Below are positions 55,337 through 64,000 of a DNA stretch of 64,000 bases, piece after piece. A model generated the notes under the pieces. The model saw nothing but the letters and a program-made list of their open reading frames with translations. It searched no databases and was not told where the DNA came from. A program made the position numbers and the translations under genes. The stretch is taken from positions 62,001-126,000 of the forward strand of contig NZ_CP023548.1 of NCBI RefSeq assembly GCF_002407205.1, in the 5' to 3' direction. Source of the stretch: Rhodobacter sp. CZR27. Its GTDB lineage: Bacteria > Pseudomonadota > Alphaproteobacteria > Rhodobacterales > Rhodobacteraceae. Positions within the stretch are counted from its first letter, which is position 1; each line of letters begins with the position of its first letter.

Positions 55337-56785
55337 CTATTTTTCGGTCCGCTCAACCGCTTTTTCGTCGATCACCTCGCCCTCATCCTCGACGGGACGC
55401 GAGGCCGCGGGTCCGCCGACGATCAGCGGCAGAAGCTCGGTTCCGGTGCCCGTGGGCTCTGACTTCTGCGACGGTTCACGCCAGCTGAGCGTGTCGAAAC
55501 CGCCGCAGTTGTCGCAGATCGGGCCCCAGCTGGAATGCACGGTCTGGCAGTTGTCGCAGCACCACTGCGGCCCCCGCGGAGCCGACAGGGCCCGCGCCAG
55601 CCAGCCGCGCACCAGCGCCTCGTCCGAGCCCTCGCCGCGCTCGACCGCTGCCATGATGGTCAGCGCGCGCTGCGTGGGGTGCCGCGTCACGAGGTCGCCG
55701 AGGGCGCGGCGCGCCGCCGGGAAATCCTCGGCCGCCAGCGAGAGTTCGGCCAGAAGCATCCGCGTCTCGTCGTCGTCCGGCCGGATCGCGGTCAGGGTGC
55801 GGAAGCGCTTCAGGCGCTCCACCGGGGTCTCGTCCGGCTCGATCTCGGCGAAGGCCGCCGCGAGGTCGGGATGGGGCTGGGCTTCCCAGGCCTTCTTCAG
55901 CACGCGCACGGCGTATTTCTTGTTGCCCTGGGACAGGTAGCTGCGCGCCGCCATGGCCGCCGCGGGAATGAGGTCCGGCGACTTCTTGTTGGCCAGGATC
56001 GCCGCCTCGCGCGCCTCGATCGTGGAGGATTCGTCGAACACGTCCTTGGCGGTCTGCAGCGCCAGCACCGCGTCGCGGCGCTTGTAGACCGCCTTGGGCA
56101 GCGCGCCGGACTTCATCTTGGCGTTCAGCGTGTTGCGCGCACCGGTCCAGTCGTGCCGCTCGGCCTGCAGCCTCAGCAGGATGTCCTGCGTCTCGGAGTG
56201 CTTCGGGTTGATCTCGAAGGCCTTCTGCGCCAGCGCCAGCGCGGTGTTGGTGTCGTTCTCCTCCAGCTTCTGCTTCAGCAGGCCGCGGACGCCGACGAAC
56301 TTCGTCTGCTCGTCCTGCAGCAGCAGCTTGTAGGACTCGGCCGCCCGGCGCGAATCACCCGCCTGCTGCGCCGCCTGCGCGTTCAGCAGCGTCGTCATCG
56401 CGTTCTGGCCAAGGTATTTCCGCGCTCGGGCCGCGCGCGACATCGCCACGCGCGGTTCGCCGGCGGCAAGGGCCATCATGCCCTCGGACAGCGCGCGCAG
56501 GCCTTTCTGCTCGCGCGAGCGGTCGAAATAGCGCGACACGGCGGTCTCGTCGCCGTTCAGGAAGCGCAGCACCGCGACGATGAAGCCCACGATCTTGATG
56601 AACAGCCAGACCGCGGCGATGAGGAGCAGCGCCGCGATCACCGCCTGCAGCGGGCCGAGGTTGAACTCCCAGTCGGCAAGGGCAACGCGCAGCCCGCCGC
56701 CGGTGTCCATCAGATATCCTGCCCCGAAGGTCAGGCCGACCACGAGGGCCACGAAAATCAGGATCTTGATCAACGACCAGAGCAT
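55337..56785 (-). CDS. hemY: HemY-like TPR membrane protein of the heme cluster
   Basis: A 482-residue protein. Two membrane helices at the N-terminus (LIKILIFVALVVGLTFGAGY and a second near residue 45-65) are followed by the HemY_N region and TPR-like helices (ALAQKAFEINPKHSETQDIL). The C-terminus bears a zinc ribbon, CCDNCQ..WGPICDNCGG, like the rubredoxin-type end of LapB. The precise role of this HemY in heme synthesis is unsettled; it is not the eukaryote-type oxidase. It follows mic60 by 10 bp on the same strand. Confidence 0.9.
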   Translation of the reverse strand: MLWSLIKILIFVALVVGLTFGAGYLMDTGGGLRVALADWEFNLGPLQAVIAALLLIAAVWLFIKIVGFIVAVLRFLNGDETAVSRYFDRSREQKGLRALSEGMMALAAGEPRVAMSRAARARKYLGQNAMTTLLNAQAAQQAGDSRRAAESYKLLLQDEQTKFVGVRGLLKQKLEENDTNTALALAQKAFEINPKHSETQDILLRLQAERHDWTGARNTLNAKMKSGALPKAVYKRRDAVLALQTAKDVFDESSTIEAREAAILANKKSPDLIPAAAMAARSYLSQGNKKYAVRVLKKAWEAQPHPDLAAAFAEIEPDETPVERLKRFRTLTAIRPDDDETRMLLAELSLAAEDFPAARRALGDLVTRHPTQRALTIMAAVERGEGSDEALVRGWLARALSAPRGPQWCCDNCQTVHSSWGPICDNCGGFDTLSWREPSQKSEPTGTGTELLPLIVGGPAASRPVEDEGEVIDEKAVERTEK

Positions 56786-56795
56786 GGAACCCGCC

Positions 56796-58073
56796 TCACT
56801 TCCCTTCCGCGGCAGCGGCGAGTGCCGCGACGGCGTCGATTGCCTCAATGCGTTTCTTGGCCTCGGCGGCCCAGCCGGCCATGGCGGCCTGTCCCTCGGC
56901 GGGCAGCGTCGCGATCTCCTCCAGCGCCTTCGGCAGGTCCGCGCCATGAACCGCGGCCTCGGCGCGCGACAGGATGGCGTCGGGGTCGCTGCCCTCGCGC
57001 GGCGAGAGCGAGCGCAGGCCCGCCTCGGTCAACAGGAAGGCGCGCGCGCGCGAGGTCCAGCTGTCGCCCATCGTGGCGCGGCGCGAGACGGCCAGCGCCT
57101 CGCGTGCCGCGGGCGGGAAGCTGTCTTCAAGCGCGGGGAGCGTCGGAACGCCGGCCTCGGCGGTCTCGATGAGCTTCATCGGGATCTCGACGCCTTTGGA
57201 GGCGAGCGCCTCGAGCGGGGCGGCGTAGGGCGTTCCCGCGTCGATCGAGGCGCGCACCTGCGCCACGGCTGCCGCGGTGGTGGCGGCCCGCGCGGCTGCC
57301 TCGACCTCGGCCTTCAGCCTGGCGGCCTGAGCCTCGGCGTCCGCGACGCGCTTCTCGGCCTCGGCCTGCGCGTCGGTCACCGCCGAGCCGGACGCCTGCG
57401 CGATCTGGTCGCGAAGCGCCGCGATCTCCTGCTGGAGGGCGCCCGCATCGCCGACGGGCGCGGCGGGCTGGCTTGCGGCCTGCGCCAGCTGCGCCTCGAG
57501 CTCGGCGATCCGGGCCTCGGCTGCGGCGGCGCGCTGCTGCGCCTCGGCCAGTTCGGCGGCCGAGGGGCCTTCGGTCACGACGGGGGCGGGGGTCGGCTCG
57601 GGAAGGGCGGCAAGCTGCGCGCGCAGGTCTTCCAGCTCGCGCTGCTGTGCTGCCACCTGGGTCGTCTGGCCATAGTCGGCGAGCGGCCAGTCCGGCTTGG
57701 CGTGGCGGGAATAGGCGAAGCCGCCGGCCGCGCCCGCGATGCCGCCAAGCAGCAGCAGGACGAGCCCGCCGGTGCCGCTGCCCCGTGCCGGCTCGGGCCG
57801 GCGGGGCGATGACGCGACCACGGGTTCGGGCCGGGCGAGGTCCTCGTCGGGCCGTGTGATCCCGTCGCTGTCCGACGCCGGCGGCATCTCGGCGATGATC
57901 TCGGCCTCGTCGGGAAGCGCGCGGCTCTCGTCCGACCGTTCGCCGTCCCGGAACGGCTCGTCCGCCGGCGACCCTTCCGGCTCGACCGGCTCCGGTTGGG
58001 AAAGGGTCAGGGGCTCGGGCGAATCGTCCTCCCGTTTCTTCTCACCAGCTTCGCGGGACTCCGGTTCTGACAT
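56796..58073 (-). CDS. mic60: Mic60/mitofilin homologue (alphaproteobacterial crista-organising protein)
   Basis: A 425-residue protein. An acidic disordered N-terminus (~100 residues) precedes a single membrane helix (GGLVLLLLGGIAGAAGGFAY), then a long coiled coil rich in Ala, Glu, Gln and Arg, and a C-terminal mitofilin-like domain (SWTSRARAFLLTEAGLRSL to the end). Position between hemD and hemY is the diagnostic context. Alphaproteobacterial Mic60 has been reported to shape intracytoplasmic membranes in Rhodobacter. The start at 58073 is the first Met of the acidic region. Confidence 0.88.
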   Translation of the reverse strand: MSEPESREAGEKKREDDSPEPLTLSQPEPVEPEGSPADEPFRDGERSDESRALPDEAEIIAEMPPASDSDGITRPDEDLARPEPVVASSPRRPEPARGSGTGGLVLLLLGGIAGAAGGFAYSRHAKPDWPLADYGQTTQVAAQQRELEDLRAQLAALPEPTPAPVVTEGPSAAELAEAQQRAAAAEARIAELEAQLAQAASQPAAPVGDAGALQQEIAALRDQIAQASGSAVTDAQAEAEKRVADAEAQAARLKAEVEAAARAATTAAAVAQVRASIDAGTPYAAPLEALASKGVEIPMKLIETAEAGVPTLPALEDSFPPAAREALAVSRRATMGDSWTSRARAFLLTEAGLRSLSPREGSDPDAILSRAEAAVHGADLPKALEEIATLPAEGQAAMAGWAAEAKKRIEAIDAVAALAAAAEGK

Positions 58074-58139
58074 CGCCGTGCCTTCCAATTTTTCAGGTGT
58101 TTTGTGATCGAGTCACCCTATCCGCTGCGGCGGGATGCC

Positions 58140-58886
58140 TCAAGCATCAGACTGTGCGTCAAGTAGCGCCTTTACCGCATCAAGCAGGGCATCGGCATCG
58201 GGTTGCGCGGCGATTTGCCGCCGCTGCGCGGGCAGGCTTGCGGCTGCCTCGGCCACGGCGGGGCTGAGGGCCGCGATCCAGAGGACCGCGCCCGGCGCGC
58301 CGCGTGCGACTTCGGCCGCGAGAAGCCGGGCGGTCCGGGGCGAGAAGAGGGGGGCGAGCACCGGCCGGCCGCCGCCCAAGGCATCAATCGCCTCGGCCGA
58401 CAGCGGCTTCGGGCGCTGGTCATAGACAATGGCCTCGGCCGTCGGGATGCCCTGTGCCGAAAGCCGGCCTGCCACGTCACCACGCGACTCCGCGCCGCGC
58501 AGGTGAAGCAGCGGCCCCCGCTCGCCCGTGCCCAGGATTGCCGCGACCAGCGCCTCGGCATCGCCATCGGCCGACCGCGCCTCGAACCCGGCTGCGCGGG
58601 CGGCGCGCGCCGTCCGGTTGCCCACGCACCACGCCCGCCCGACCCCCTCGAGTTCGGGAGAGGCGAGCCGGCGACAGGCCTCGACCCCGGTTTCCGAGGT
58701 GAAGATCAGCGCCTCCGGCTGTTCGGCGATGGCGGGCGACAGGAACTCGGGCATCATCAGCGGCGAGGTGACGATGCGGATGTCCGGACCGAAGGCGTCG
58801 CGCAGGGCGGCGGCAAAGCGCGCTCCCTGCGCCTCGGGGCGGGTCAGAAGGAAGGTCGGCAGGGGGTCGCGGGATTGTGGGGCCAT
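58140..58886 (-). CDS. hemD: Uroporphyrinogen-III synthase
   Basis: A 248-residue enzyme that closes hydroxymethylbilane to uroporphyrinogen [56 protein letters not shown] and [17 protein letters not shown] are visible. The sequence is weakly conserved, as is normal for HemD. First gene of hemD-mic60-hemY, divergent from tsaD across 45 bp. Confidence 0.9.
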   Translation of the reverse strand: MAPQSRDPLPTFLLTRPEAQGARFAAALRDAFGPDIRIVTSPLMMPEFLSPAIAEQPEALIFTSETGVEACRRLASPELEGVGRAWCVGNRTARAARAAGFEARSADGDAEALVAAILGTGERGPLLHLRGAESRGDVAGRLSAQGIPTAEAIVYDQRPKPLSAEAIDALGGGRPVLAPLFSPRTARLLAAEVARGAPGAVLWIAALSPAVAEAAASLPAQRRQIAAQPDADALLDAVKALLDAQSDA

Positions 58887-58931
58887 GAGCGAGGTGTTAC
58901 CTGCGCACGGAACCCTCGGCAACGGCGCCCC

Positions 58932-60029
58932 ATGTCCCACCCGCTCATCTTCCTTGGCATCGAGAGCAGCTGCGACGATACGGCGGCCGCCGTGGTCCGC
59001 CACCGCGAGGGCGAGCCGGCCGAGATCCTCGCGTCGGTGGTGGATGGCCAGACCGCGCTGCACGCGGCCTTCGGCGGCGTCGTGCCCGAGATCGCCGCCC
59101 GCGCCCATGCCGAGCGGCTGGATCTGTGCGTCGAACGCGCGCTGGCCGAGGCGAGGCTGCAGCTTTCGGATCTCGACGGAGTCGCGGTGACCGCGGGGCC
59201 GGGGCTGATCGGGGGCGTCCTGTCCGGTGTCATGTGCGCCAAGGGGATCGCCGCGGGCAGTGGCCTGCCGCTGGTGGGGGTGAACCACCTTGCGGGCCAC
59301 GCGCTGACGCCCCGCCTGACCGACGGTCTGGCCTTTCCCTATCTGATGCTCCTCGTCTCGGGCGGGCACTGCCAGTTCCTGATCGTGCGCGGACCCGAGG
59401 ACTTCTCGCGGGTGGGTGGGTCGATCGACGATGCGCCGGGCGAGGCCTTCGACAAGACCGCGAAACTTCTGGGCCTGCCGCAGCCCGGCGGTCCTTCGGT
59501 CGAGGCCGAGGCCGCGCGCGGCGATCCGCGCCGCTTCGCCTTCCCGCGGCCTATGCTGGACCGTCCCGGCTGCGACATGTCCTTTTCCGGGCTGAAGACG
59601 GCGCTGCTGCGGGCGCGCGACGCGGTGGTCGCCGAGAAGGGTGGCATCACCCGGGAAGACCGCGCCGATCTTTGCGCCGGGTTTCAGGCGGCGGTGGTCG
59701 AGGTTCTGGCCGAGAAGACGAGGCGGGCGCTTGCGCTTCATGCGGCCGAGGCGCCGGACCGCCCGGCCTTGGCCGTCGCCGGGGGCGTGGCCGCGAACGG
59801 GCCGATCCGGGCGGCGCTGATGCGTGTCGCGGCCCAGGCGGGGGCGGGGTTCGTGGCGCCGCCGCTGCGGCTTTGCACCGACAACGCGGCCATGATCGCC
59901 TGGGCCGGGATCGAGCGCTTCCGCGGCGGCGCGCGCGACGGGATGGACCTGTCGGCCCGGCCGCGCTGGCCGCTGGACAGGACCGCGCCGGCGCTGATCG
60001 GCTCAGGCAAGAAGGGGGCTAAGGCATGA
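58932..60029 (+). CDS. tsaD: tRNA N6-threonylcarbamoyladenosine transferase TsaD
   Basis: A 365-residue protein of the Kae1/TsaD family. The N-terminus is [18 protein letters not shown]; metal-binding histidines lie in HAERLDL (the HxxxH region) and VNHLAGHAL, with [28 protein letters not shown] and [13 protein letters not shown]. It adds threonylcarbamoyl to A37 of ANN-decoding tRNAs. Its 3' end overlaps gpsA by 4 nt. Confidence 0.97.
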   Translation: MSHPLIFLGIESSCDDTAAAVVRHREGEPAEILASVVDGQTALHAAFGGVVPEIAARAHAERLDLCVERALAEARLQLSDLDGVAVTAGPGLIGGVLSGVMCAKGIAAGSGLPLVGVNHLAGHALTPRLTDGLAFPYLMLLVSGGHCQFLIVRGPEDFSRVGGSIDDAPGEAFDKTAKLLGLPQPGGPSVEAEAARGDPRRFAFPRPMLDRPGCDMSFSGLKTALLRARDAVVAEKGGITREDRADLCAGFQAAVVEVLAEKTRRALALHAAEAPDRPALAVAGGVAANGPIRAALMRVAAQAGAGFVAPPLRLCTDNAAMIAWAGIERFRGGARDGMDLSARPRWPLDRTAPALIGSGKKGAKA

Positions 60030-60943
60030 TCGGCATTCTTGGCGCAGGCGCCTTTGGCACGGCGCTGGCGGTCACCCTGGGTCGCGAACAGCCGGTGATG
60101 CTCTGGGGGCGCCGCGGCGTGCCGAAGCTGGACGTGCCGCTGCCCGATAACGTGACGGTGACGGCGGACCTCGGCGCCGTCGAGGCCGGGACCGTGCTGC
60201 TGGCCGTGCCCATGCAGGCGCTGGGCGGGCTGCTGCGCGAGGATGCGGGCCGGCTCGACGGTCGCGCGCTGGTCGCCTGCTGCAAGGGCGTGGACCTTGC
60301 AACCGGCCTTGGCCCGACCGCGCTGATCCGGGCGGCCTGTCCGCGCGCCACCGCCGCCGTCCTGACCGGGCCGAGCTTCGCCGCCGACATCGCCCGCGGC
60401 CTGCCGACCGCCCTGACGCTCGCCTGCGCCGACGATGCGGCGGGCGAGGCGCTGCAGCGGGACCTGTCCACGGCGGCGCTCCGCCTCTATCGCACGACGG
60501 ATGTCACCGGCGCCGAACTGGGGGGCGCGCTGAAGAACGTGATCGCCATTGCCGCCGGCGTGGTGATCGGCGCGGGCCTCGGCCACAGCGCGCGGGCGGC
60601 GCTGATGACCCGCGGCTACGCCGAGATGCAGCGCCTCGCGCTCGCGCTCGGGGCGCGGGCCGAGACGCTGGCCGGCCTCTCGGGCTTCGGGGATCTGGTG
60701 CTGACCTGCACCTCGGACCAGTCGCGCAACTTCCGCTTTGGCCAGGCACTCGGCGCGGGGGCCGGCTTTGACGCCACCGTGACGGTCGAGGGCCGGGCGA
60801 CCGCCACCGCCGTCACCCGGCTTTCCGCCGAACGGGGCATCGACATGCCCATCGCCGCCATGGTGGATGCGCTGGCCGGGGGCCGCGTCACCCTGCCCGA
60901 GGCGATCCAGACCCTTCTTTCCCGTCCCCTGAAACAGGAGTAG
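60026..60943 (+). CDS. gpsA: Glycerol-3-phosphate dehydrogenase [NAD(P)+]
   Basis: A 305-residue enzyme that reduces dihydroxyacetone phosphate for phospholipid synthesis. The Rossmann motif is [15 protein letters not shown]. Lys in [26 protein letters not shown], the catalytic Lys in [14 protein letters not shown] and [13 protein letters not shown] are typical. It is about 25 residues shorter than many GpsA but complete. Coupled to tsaD by the ATGA overlap. Confidence 0.96.
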   Translation: MIGILGAGAFGTALAVTLGREQPVMLWGRRGVPKLDVPLPDNVTVTADLGAVEAGTVLLAVPMQALGGLLREDAGRLDGRALVACCKGVDLATGLGPTALIRAACPRATAAVLTGPSFAADIARGLPTALTLACADDAAGEALQRDLSTAALRLYRTTDVTGAELGGALKNVIAIAAGVVIGAGLGHSARAALMTRGYAEMQRLALALGARAETLAGLSGFGDLVLTCTSDQSRNFRFGQALGAGAGFDATVTVEGRATATAVTRLSAERGIDMPIAAMVDALAGGRVTLPEAIQTLLSRPLKQE

Positions 60944-60946
60944 CCC

Positions 60947-61219
60947 ATGCGCGTCGCGCTCATCTGCACCGACAAGGCCGGTGCGCTGCAAACCCGGCTC
61001 GACACCCGCGCCGCCCACCTCGCCTATATCGAGCAGACCGGGGTGGTCGAGATGGCCGGCCCGTTCCTCAGCCCCGAGGGGCAGATGACCGGCTCGCTCG
61101 TGGTGCTGAACGTGGAGACGCTGGCCGAGGCGCAGGACTGGGCAGCGGGCGATCCCTATGCCAAGGCGGGCCTGTTCGAGAGCGTCACGATCTCGGAATG
61201 GAAGAAGGTGATCGGCTGA
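60947..61219 (+). CDS. YciI family protein
   Basis: A 90-residue dimeric alpha+beta barrel protein: RVALICTDKAGALQTRLDTR, AHLAYIEQTGVVEMAGPFLS, and EAQDWAAGDPYAKAGLFES. The His-Asp dyad of the family (HLAYIEQ, GDPY) is present. The function is unknown; some fused YciI domains act in chloroaromatic pathways. It shares a base with the next start (TGATG). Confidence 0.93.
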   Translation: MRVALICTDKAGALQTRLDTRAAHLAYIEQTGVVEMAGPFLSPEGQMTGSLVVLNVETLAEAQDWAAGDPYAKAGLFESVTISEWKKVIG

Positions 61220-61641
61220 TGGCCTTCTGGCTGTTCAAGTCCGAGCCCGACGCCTGGTCCTGGGACCAGCAGGTCGCGAAGGGCGACGCAGGCGAGGAAT
61301 GGACCGGCGTGCGCAACTATCAGGCCCGCAACCACATGCGTGCGATGAAGCTGGGCGAGCGCGGCTTCTTCTACCACTCCAACATCGGCAAGGAGGTCGT
61401 GGGCATCGTCGAGGTCTGCGGCCTCTCGGCGCCGGATTCGACCGCTGACGATCCGCGTTGGGACTGCGTGACGGTCAGGGCGGTGCATCCGATGCCGAAG
61501 CCGGTCACGCTCGACGCGATCAAGGCCGAGCCGCGACTGAAGGACATGGTTCTGGTGACGAACTCGCGCCTGTCGGTGCAGCCGGTGAGCGACGCGGAAT
61601 GGCGGGTGATCTGCGAGATGGGCGGACTGCAGGGGGCCTGA
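61219..61641 (+). CDS. EVE domain protein
   Basis: A 140-residue protein with the whole EVE fold: MAFWLFKSEPDAWSW, EEWTGVRNYQARNHMRAM, ERGFFYHSNIGKEVVGIVEV and a C-terminal LVTNSRLSVQPVSDAEW. EVE domains are PUA-like and bind modified bases. The aromatic-cage residues appear present. Last gene of tsaD-gpsA-yciI-EVE; this order is common in alphaproteobacteria. The start at 61219 is the family N-terminus. Confidence 0.94.
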   Translation: MAFWLFKSEPDAWSWDQQVAKGDAGEEWTGVRNYQARNHMRAMKLGERGFFYHSNIGKEVVGIVEVCGLSAPDSTADDPRWDCVTVRAVHPMPKPVTLDAIKAEPRLKDMVLVTNSRLSVQPVSDAEWRVICEMGGLQGA

Positions 61642-61745
61642 AAAATGGAGGGTCCCCACCCCAGAAGGGACCCTCCATCCACCCACACGTGCTCCCCTTG
61701 GCACCACACGTGTCTCTGAAAGGTCCCGGGCGTCCTGCCCTGTCC
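61640..61745 (-). ncRNA. Candidate small RNA with own promoter and intrinsic terminator
   Basis: On the minus strand TTGCCG (complement of 61774-61779), a 17-bp spacer and TAGTGT (complement of 61751-61756) make a candidate promoter with a start near 61745. The ~105-nt product would fold into GGGC-AGGAC-GCCC, then a 7-bp hairpin ACACGTG...CACGTGT (about 61685-61713), then a perfect 12-bp hairpin (61645-61656 with 61667-61678). The last hairpin is followed by TTTTT (61641-61645), a standard intrinsic terminator. No protein frame fits the element. I could not match it to 6S, SRP or other RNA I know. Confidence 0.55.
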
Positions 61746-61755
61746 AGAGAACACT

Positions 61756-62003
61756 AGCGCGTTCCGGGGTTGCCGGCAAAGCCCAAGCGCCCGGCATTTG
61801 AGTCGAATGGCTCAGGCCAGCGCGGCCGCCTTGCCGAAAGGCTCGACCAGCAGGTAGCAGATCACCGCCCGGCACTTGTTGCGGTCGGACCGGCCATAGC
61901 GGTCGATCGAAAACCGCCAGGGCTGCGACCACGACCGATCTTGGCCCTGCCGTGCCGCGCGGCCATAGTCCCGGCCATCCCAGTCCAGAGGAGGAGGGGC
62001 GGA
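61756..62003. other. Region between the sRNA promoter and trpB
   Basis: Beyond the sRNA promoter, ~220 bp precede trpB. A minus-strand frame ending at 61812 reads well ([18 protein letters not shown]) but lacks a start codon. A GAGGAGGAGGGG ribosome site precedes trpB. No clear promoter or riboswitch was found. Confidence 0.4.
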
Positions 62004-63212
62004 ATGAGCGCCTACCTGAAATCCCATCCCACGCGCGACGGCTTCTTCGGCCCCTATGGCGGCGCGATGCTGCCGCCGCCGCTCGAGCCGCATTTCAAGG
62101 AGATCCGCGACGCCTATGACCGGATCTCGAAATCGGCCGATTTCATCAACGAGCTGCGCTACATCCGCAAGCACTTCCAGGGCCGGCCCACGCCGGTCTC
62201 CTATCTCAAGAACCTCTCGGCCCAGTGCGGCGGCGCGCAGATCTACGCCAAGCGCGAGGATCTGAACCACACCGGCGCGCACAAGCTGAACCATTGCATG
62301 GCCGAGGGGCTGCTGGCGCGGTTCATGGGCAAGAAGAAGCTGATGGCCGAGACGGGCGCCGGCCAGCACGGCGTGGCGCTGGCAACGGCCGCCGCCTACT
62401 TCGGCATGGAATGCGAGATCCACATGGGCGAGATCGACATCGCCAAGGAGGCGCCGAACGTCACGCGCATGAAGCTTCTGGGCGCGACCGTGGTGCCGGT
62501 GGGCTTCGGCGGCCGCTCGCTGAAGGAAGCGGTGGATAGCTGCTTCCAGAGCTACCTTTCGCAGGCTGACACGGCGCTCTTCGCCATCGGCTCGGTGGTC
62601 GGCCCGCACCCGTTCCCGATGATGGTGCGCGACTTCCAGCATGTCGTGGGCGTCGAGGCGCGCGAGCAGTTCCTCGAGATGACGGGCGACCTGCCGGACA
62701 TCGTCACCGCCTGCGTCGGAGGCGGCTCGAATGCGATGGGGATCTTCTCGGGCTTCATCGACGATGCGAGCGTGGCGCTCTACGGGGTCGAGCCCTGCGG
62801 CACCTCGTCGAACCTCGGCGATCACGCCGCGACCATCACCTATGGCGAGGATGGCGACATTCACGGCTTCCGCACGATGGTGCTGAAGGATGCCGAGGGC
62901 AATCCCGCGCCGGTGCACACCGTGGCCTCGGGCCTCGACTATCCCGGCGTGGGGCCGGAGCATGCCTTCCTGCACCGCTCGGGGCGCGTCACCTATACCG
63001 GCGCAAACGACAAGGAGGCGCTGGCCGCCTTCTTCGCGCTGTCGCGGCACGAGGGGATCATTCCGGCGCTGGAAAGCGCCCATGCGGTCGCCTTCGCGAT
63101 GCGCGAGGCGAAGAACCATCCCGGCAAGTCGATCCTGATCAACCTTTCGGGTCGCGGCGACAAGGACATCGACTACGTCACGCAGACCTTCGGCTTCGGC
63201 GAGAGCCTCTGA
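62004..63212 (+). CDS. trpB: Tryptophan synthase beta chain-like protein
   Basis: A 402-residue PLP enzyme. The PLP lysine is in [14 protein letters not shown], the catalytic Glu in [16 protein letters not shown], the phosphate-binding loop in [13 protein letters not shown] and the end in [30 protein letters not shown] is also conserved. These support beta-replacement with serine. The N-terminal region ([20 protein letters not shown]) and HKLNH differ from standard TrpB (GRFGPFGG, HKINN), and trpA is not adjacent. It could be the only TrpB or a paralogue with another nucleophile. GAGGAGG precedes the ATG. Confidence 0.88.
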   Translation: MSAYLKSHPTRDGFFGPYGGAMLPPPLEPHFKEIRDAYDRISKSADFINELRYIRKHFQGRPTPVSYLKNLSAQCGGAQIYAKREDLNHTGAHKLNHCMAEGLLARFMGKKKLMAETGAGQHGVALATAAAYFGMECEIHMGEIDIAKEAPNVTRMKLLGATVVPVGFGGRSLKEAVDSCFQSYLSQADTALFAIGSVVGPHPFPMMVRDFQHVVGVEAREQFLEMTGDLPDIVTACVGGGSNAMGIFSGFIDDASVALYGVEPCGTSSNLGDHAATITYGEDGDIHGFRTMVLKDAEGNPAPVHTVASGLDYPGVGPEHAFLHRSGRVTYTGANDKEALAAFFALSRHEGIIPALESAHAVAFAMREAKNHPGKSILINLSGRGDKDIDYVTQTFGFGESL

Positions 63213-63219
63213 AACGCGA

Positions 63220-63250
63220 ACGCCGCCCGGTGTCCCGGGCGGCGTCCTCT
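63220..63250. terminator. Bidirectional terminator between trpB and ahcY
   Basis: A perfect 11-bp stem (63220-63230 with 63235-63245) with loop TGTC lies between the convergent genes; CCTCT follows on the plus side and TTCGCGTTTC on the minus side. Confidence 0.75.
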
Positions 63251-63266
63251 GGCGCGGCGGGCGCGC

Positions 63267-64000
63267 TCAGTAGCGGTAGTGCTCGGCCTTGTAGGGGCCT
63301 TCGACCTTGACGCCGATGTAGTCGGCCTGGTCCGGGCGCAGCTCGGTCAGCTTCACGCCGATCTTCTTCAGGTGCAGCCGGGCCACCTTCTCGTCCAGCG
63401 CCTTCGGCAGGATGTAGACGCCGGGCGCATACTCGCCGCCCTTGGTCCACAGCTCGATCTGCGCCAGCACCTGGTTGGTGAACGAGGCCGACATCACGAA
63501 GCTCGGGTGGCCGGTGGCGTTGCCGAGGTTCAGCAGGCGCCCTTCGGACAGCAGGATGATCCGGGCGCCCGAGGGCATCTCGATCATGTCCACCTGATCC
63601 TTGATGTTCGTCCACTTGTGGTTGCGCAGCGCCGCGACCTGGATCTCGTTGTCGAAGTGGCCGATGTTGCCGACGATGGCCATGTCCTTCATCTCGCGCA
63701 TGTGCTCGATGCGGATCACGTCCTTGTTGCCGGTGGTGGTGATGAAGATGTCGGCCGAGGACACCACATCCTCGAGCACGACGACCTCGAACCCGTCCAT
63801 CGCGGCCTGCAGCGCGCAGATCGGATCGACCTCGGTCACCTTCACGCGGGCGCCCGCACCCCGGAGCGAGGCGGCCGAGCCCTTGCCCACGTCGCCATAG
63901 CCGCAGACCACCGCAACCTTGCCTGCCATCATCGTGTCGGTCGCGCGGCGGATGCCGTCCACCAGCGATTCCTTGCAGCCGTACTTGTTGTCGAACTTCG
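63267..64000 (-). CDS. ahcY: S-adenosylhomocysteine hydrolase, C-terminal part (runs off the window)
   Basis: About 243 residues of the 3' part are present. [20 protein letters not shown] starts the visible part. The NAD site is [60 protein letters not shown] and the C-terminal KAEHYRY are all typical. The enzyme splits S-adenosylhomocysteine to adenosine and homocysteine, keeping methylation reactions running, including that of CcrM. The start and N-terminal substrate domain lie outside the window. Confidence 0.97.
   Translation of the reverse strand, partial: KFDNKYGCKESLVDGIRRATDTMMAGKVAVVCGYGDVGKGSAASLRGAGARVKVTEVDPICALQAAMDGFEVVVLEDVVSSADIFITTTGNKDVIRIEHMREMKDMAIVGNIGHFDNEIQVAALRNHKWTNIKDQVDMIEMPSGARIILLSEGRLLNLGNATGHPSFVMSASFTNQVLAQIELWTKGGEYAPGVYILPKALDEKVARLHLKKIGVKLTELRPDQADYIGVKVEGPYKAEHYRY

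Noticed and set aside
61640..61745. 6S or SRP RNA identity for the sRNA candidate
   Set aside because: The SRP GGAAG...GCAGCC loop and the long central bubble of 6S RNA are both absent.
61812..61960. Minus-strand peptide ending FGKAAALA upstream of trpB
   Set aside because: The text looks protein-like, but no ATG, GTG or TTG in frame gives a start outside the trpB gene.

Overview
The window looks like chromosomal DNA of a high-GC alphaproteobacterium of the Rhodobacterales, close to Rhodobacter/Cereibacter. The evidence is a glutathione-dependent formaldehyde dehydrogenase that closely matches what I remember of R. sphaeroides AdhI, a CcrM (GANTC) methyltransferase next to rnhB, the hemD-mic60-hemY heme/crista cluster, an alphaproteobacterial LexA box (GAAC-N7-GAAC) at imuB, and the DUF4170-waaA-lpxK and mutY/dciA neighbourhoods. 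Coding density is high and no gene-free stretch exceeds 300 bp. I saw no insertion sequence, prophage, CRISPR array or rRNA operon. One tRNA (Thr, CGU anticodon) is present. All family calls are from memory and motif reading; no search was run.

Layout. 1-2.1 kb: the end of a truncated dnaE2 converges on an SOS-boxed imuB. 2.2-7.2 kb: I78-type inhibitor lipoprotein, adhI, NYN-LOTUS RNase-like protein, DUF4170-waaA-lpxK. 7.2-10.8 kb: CoA transferase, DsbA-like thioredoxin and DciA on the minus strand, diverging from mutY. 10.8-14 kb: alkB, ccrM, rnhB. 14.1-16.5 kb: poorly known envelope genes, including a membrane protein with a C-terminal winged helix. 16.7-21.1 kb: carboxy(nor)spermidine polyamine pair, then a P1B-4 metal ATPase. 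21.2-26.7 kb: oligopeptide ABC operon. 26.8-30.1 kb: flavoprotein, HIRAN-like orphan, RTX-Hint protein. 30.2-34.5 kb: DEAD-box helicase, then an autoregulated TetR operon. 34.6-44.2 kb: cnoX-LON-Trm112, UbiH-family hydroxylase, amidase, aminotransferase-ftsK-lolA. 44.2-50.3 kb: muramidase-like lipoprotein, hspQ, ggt, STAS/anti-sigma pair, fRMsr, tandem GFA protein, RluA-family synthase. 50.3-55.2 kb: aldehyde dehydrogenase, glycan cluster, tRNA-Thr. 55.3-61.6 kb: hemD-mic60-hemY diverging from tsaD-gpsA-YciI-EVE. 61.6-64 kb: a candidate small RNA, a stand-alone TrpB-like gene, and the 3' part of ahcY running off the window.

Most genes are housekeeping: envelope assembly (waaA, lpxK, lolA, muramidase), DNA maintenance (mutY, ccrM, rnhB, ftsK, dciA), proteostasis (cnoX, hspQ, DsbA-like) and cofactors (hemD/hemY, ubiquinone). 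The parts I think deserve a second look are the membrane-tethered winged-helix protein (14959-15663), the minus-strand sRNA candidate (61640-61745), the rearranged dnaE2/imuB locus with its LexA box, the GANTC cluster in the ccrM promoter, the RTX-Hint protein, and the TrpB homologue without TrpA. None of these is proven to be a new system.
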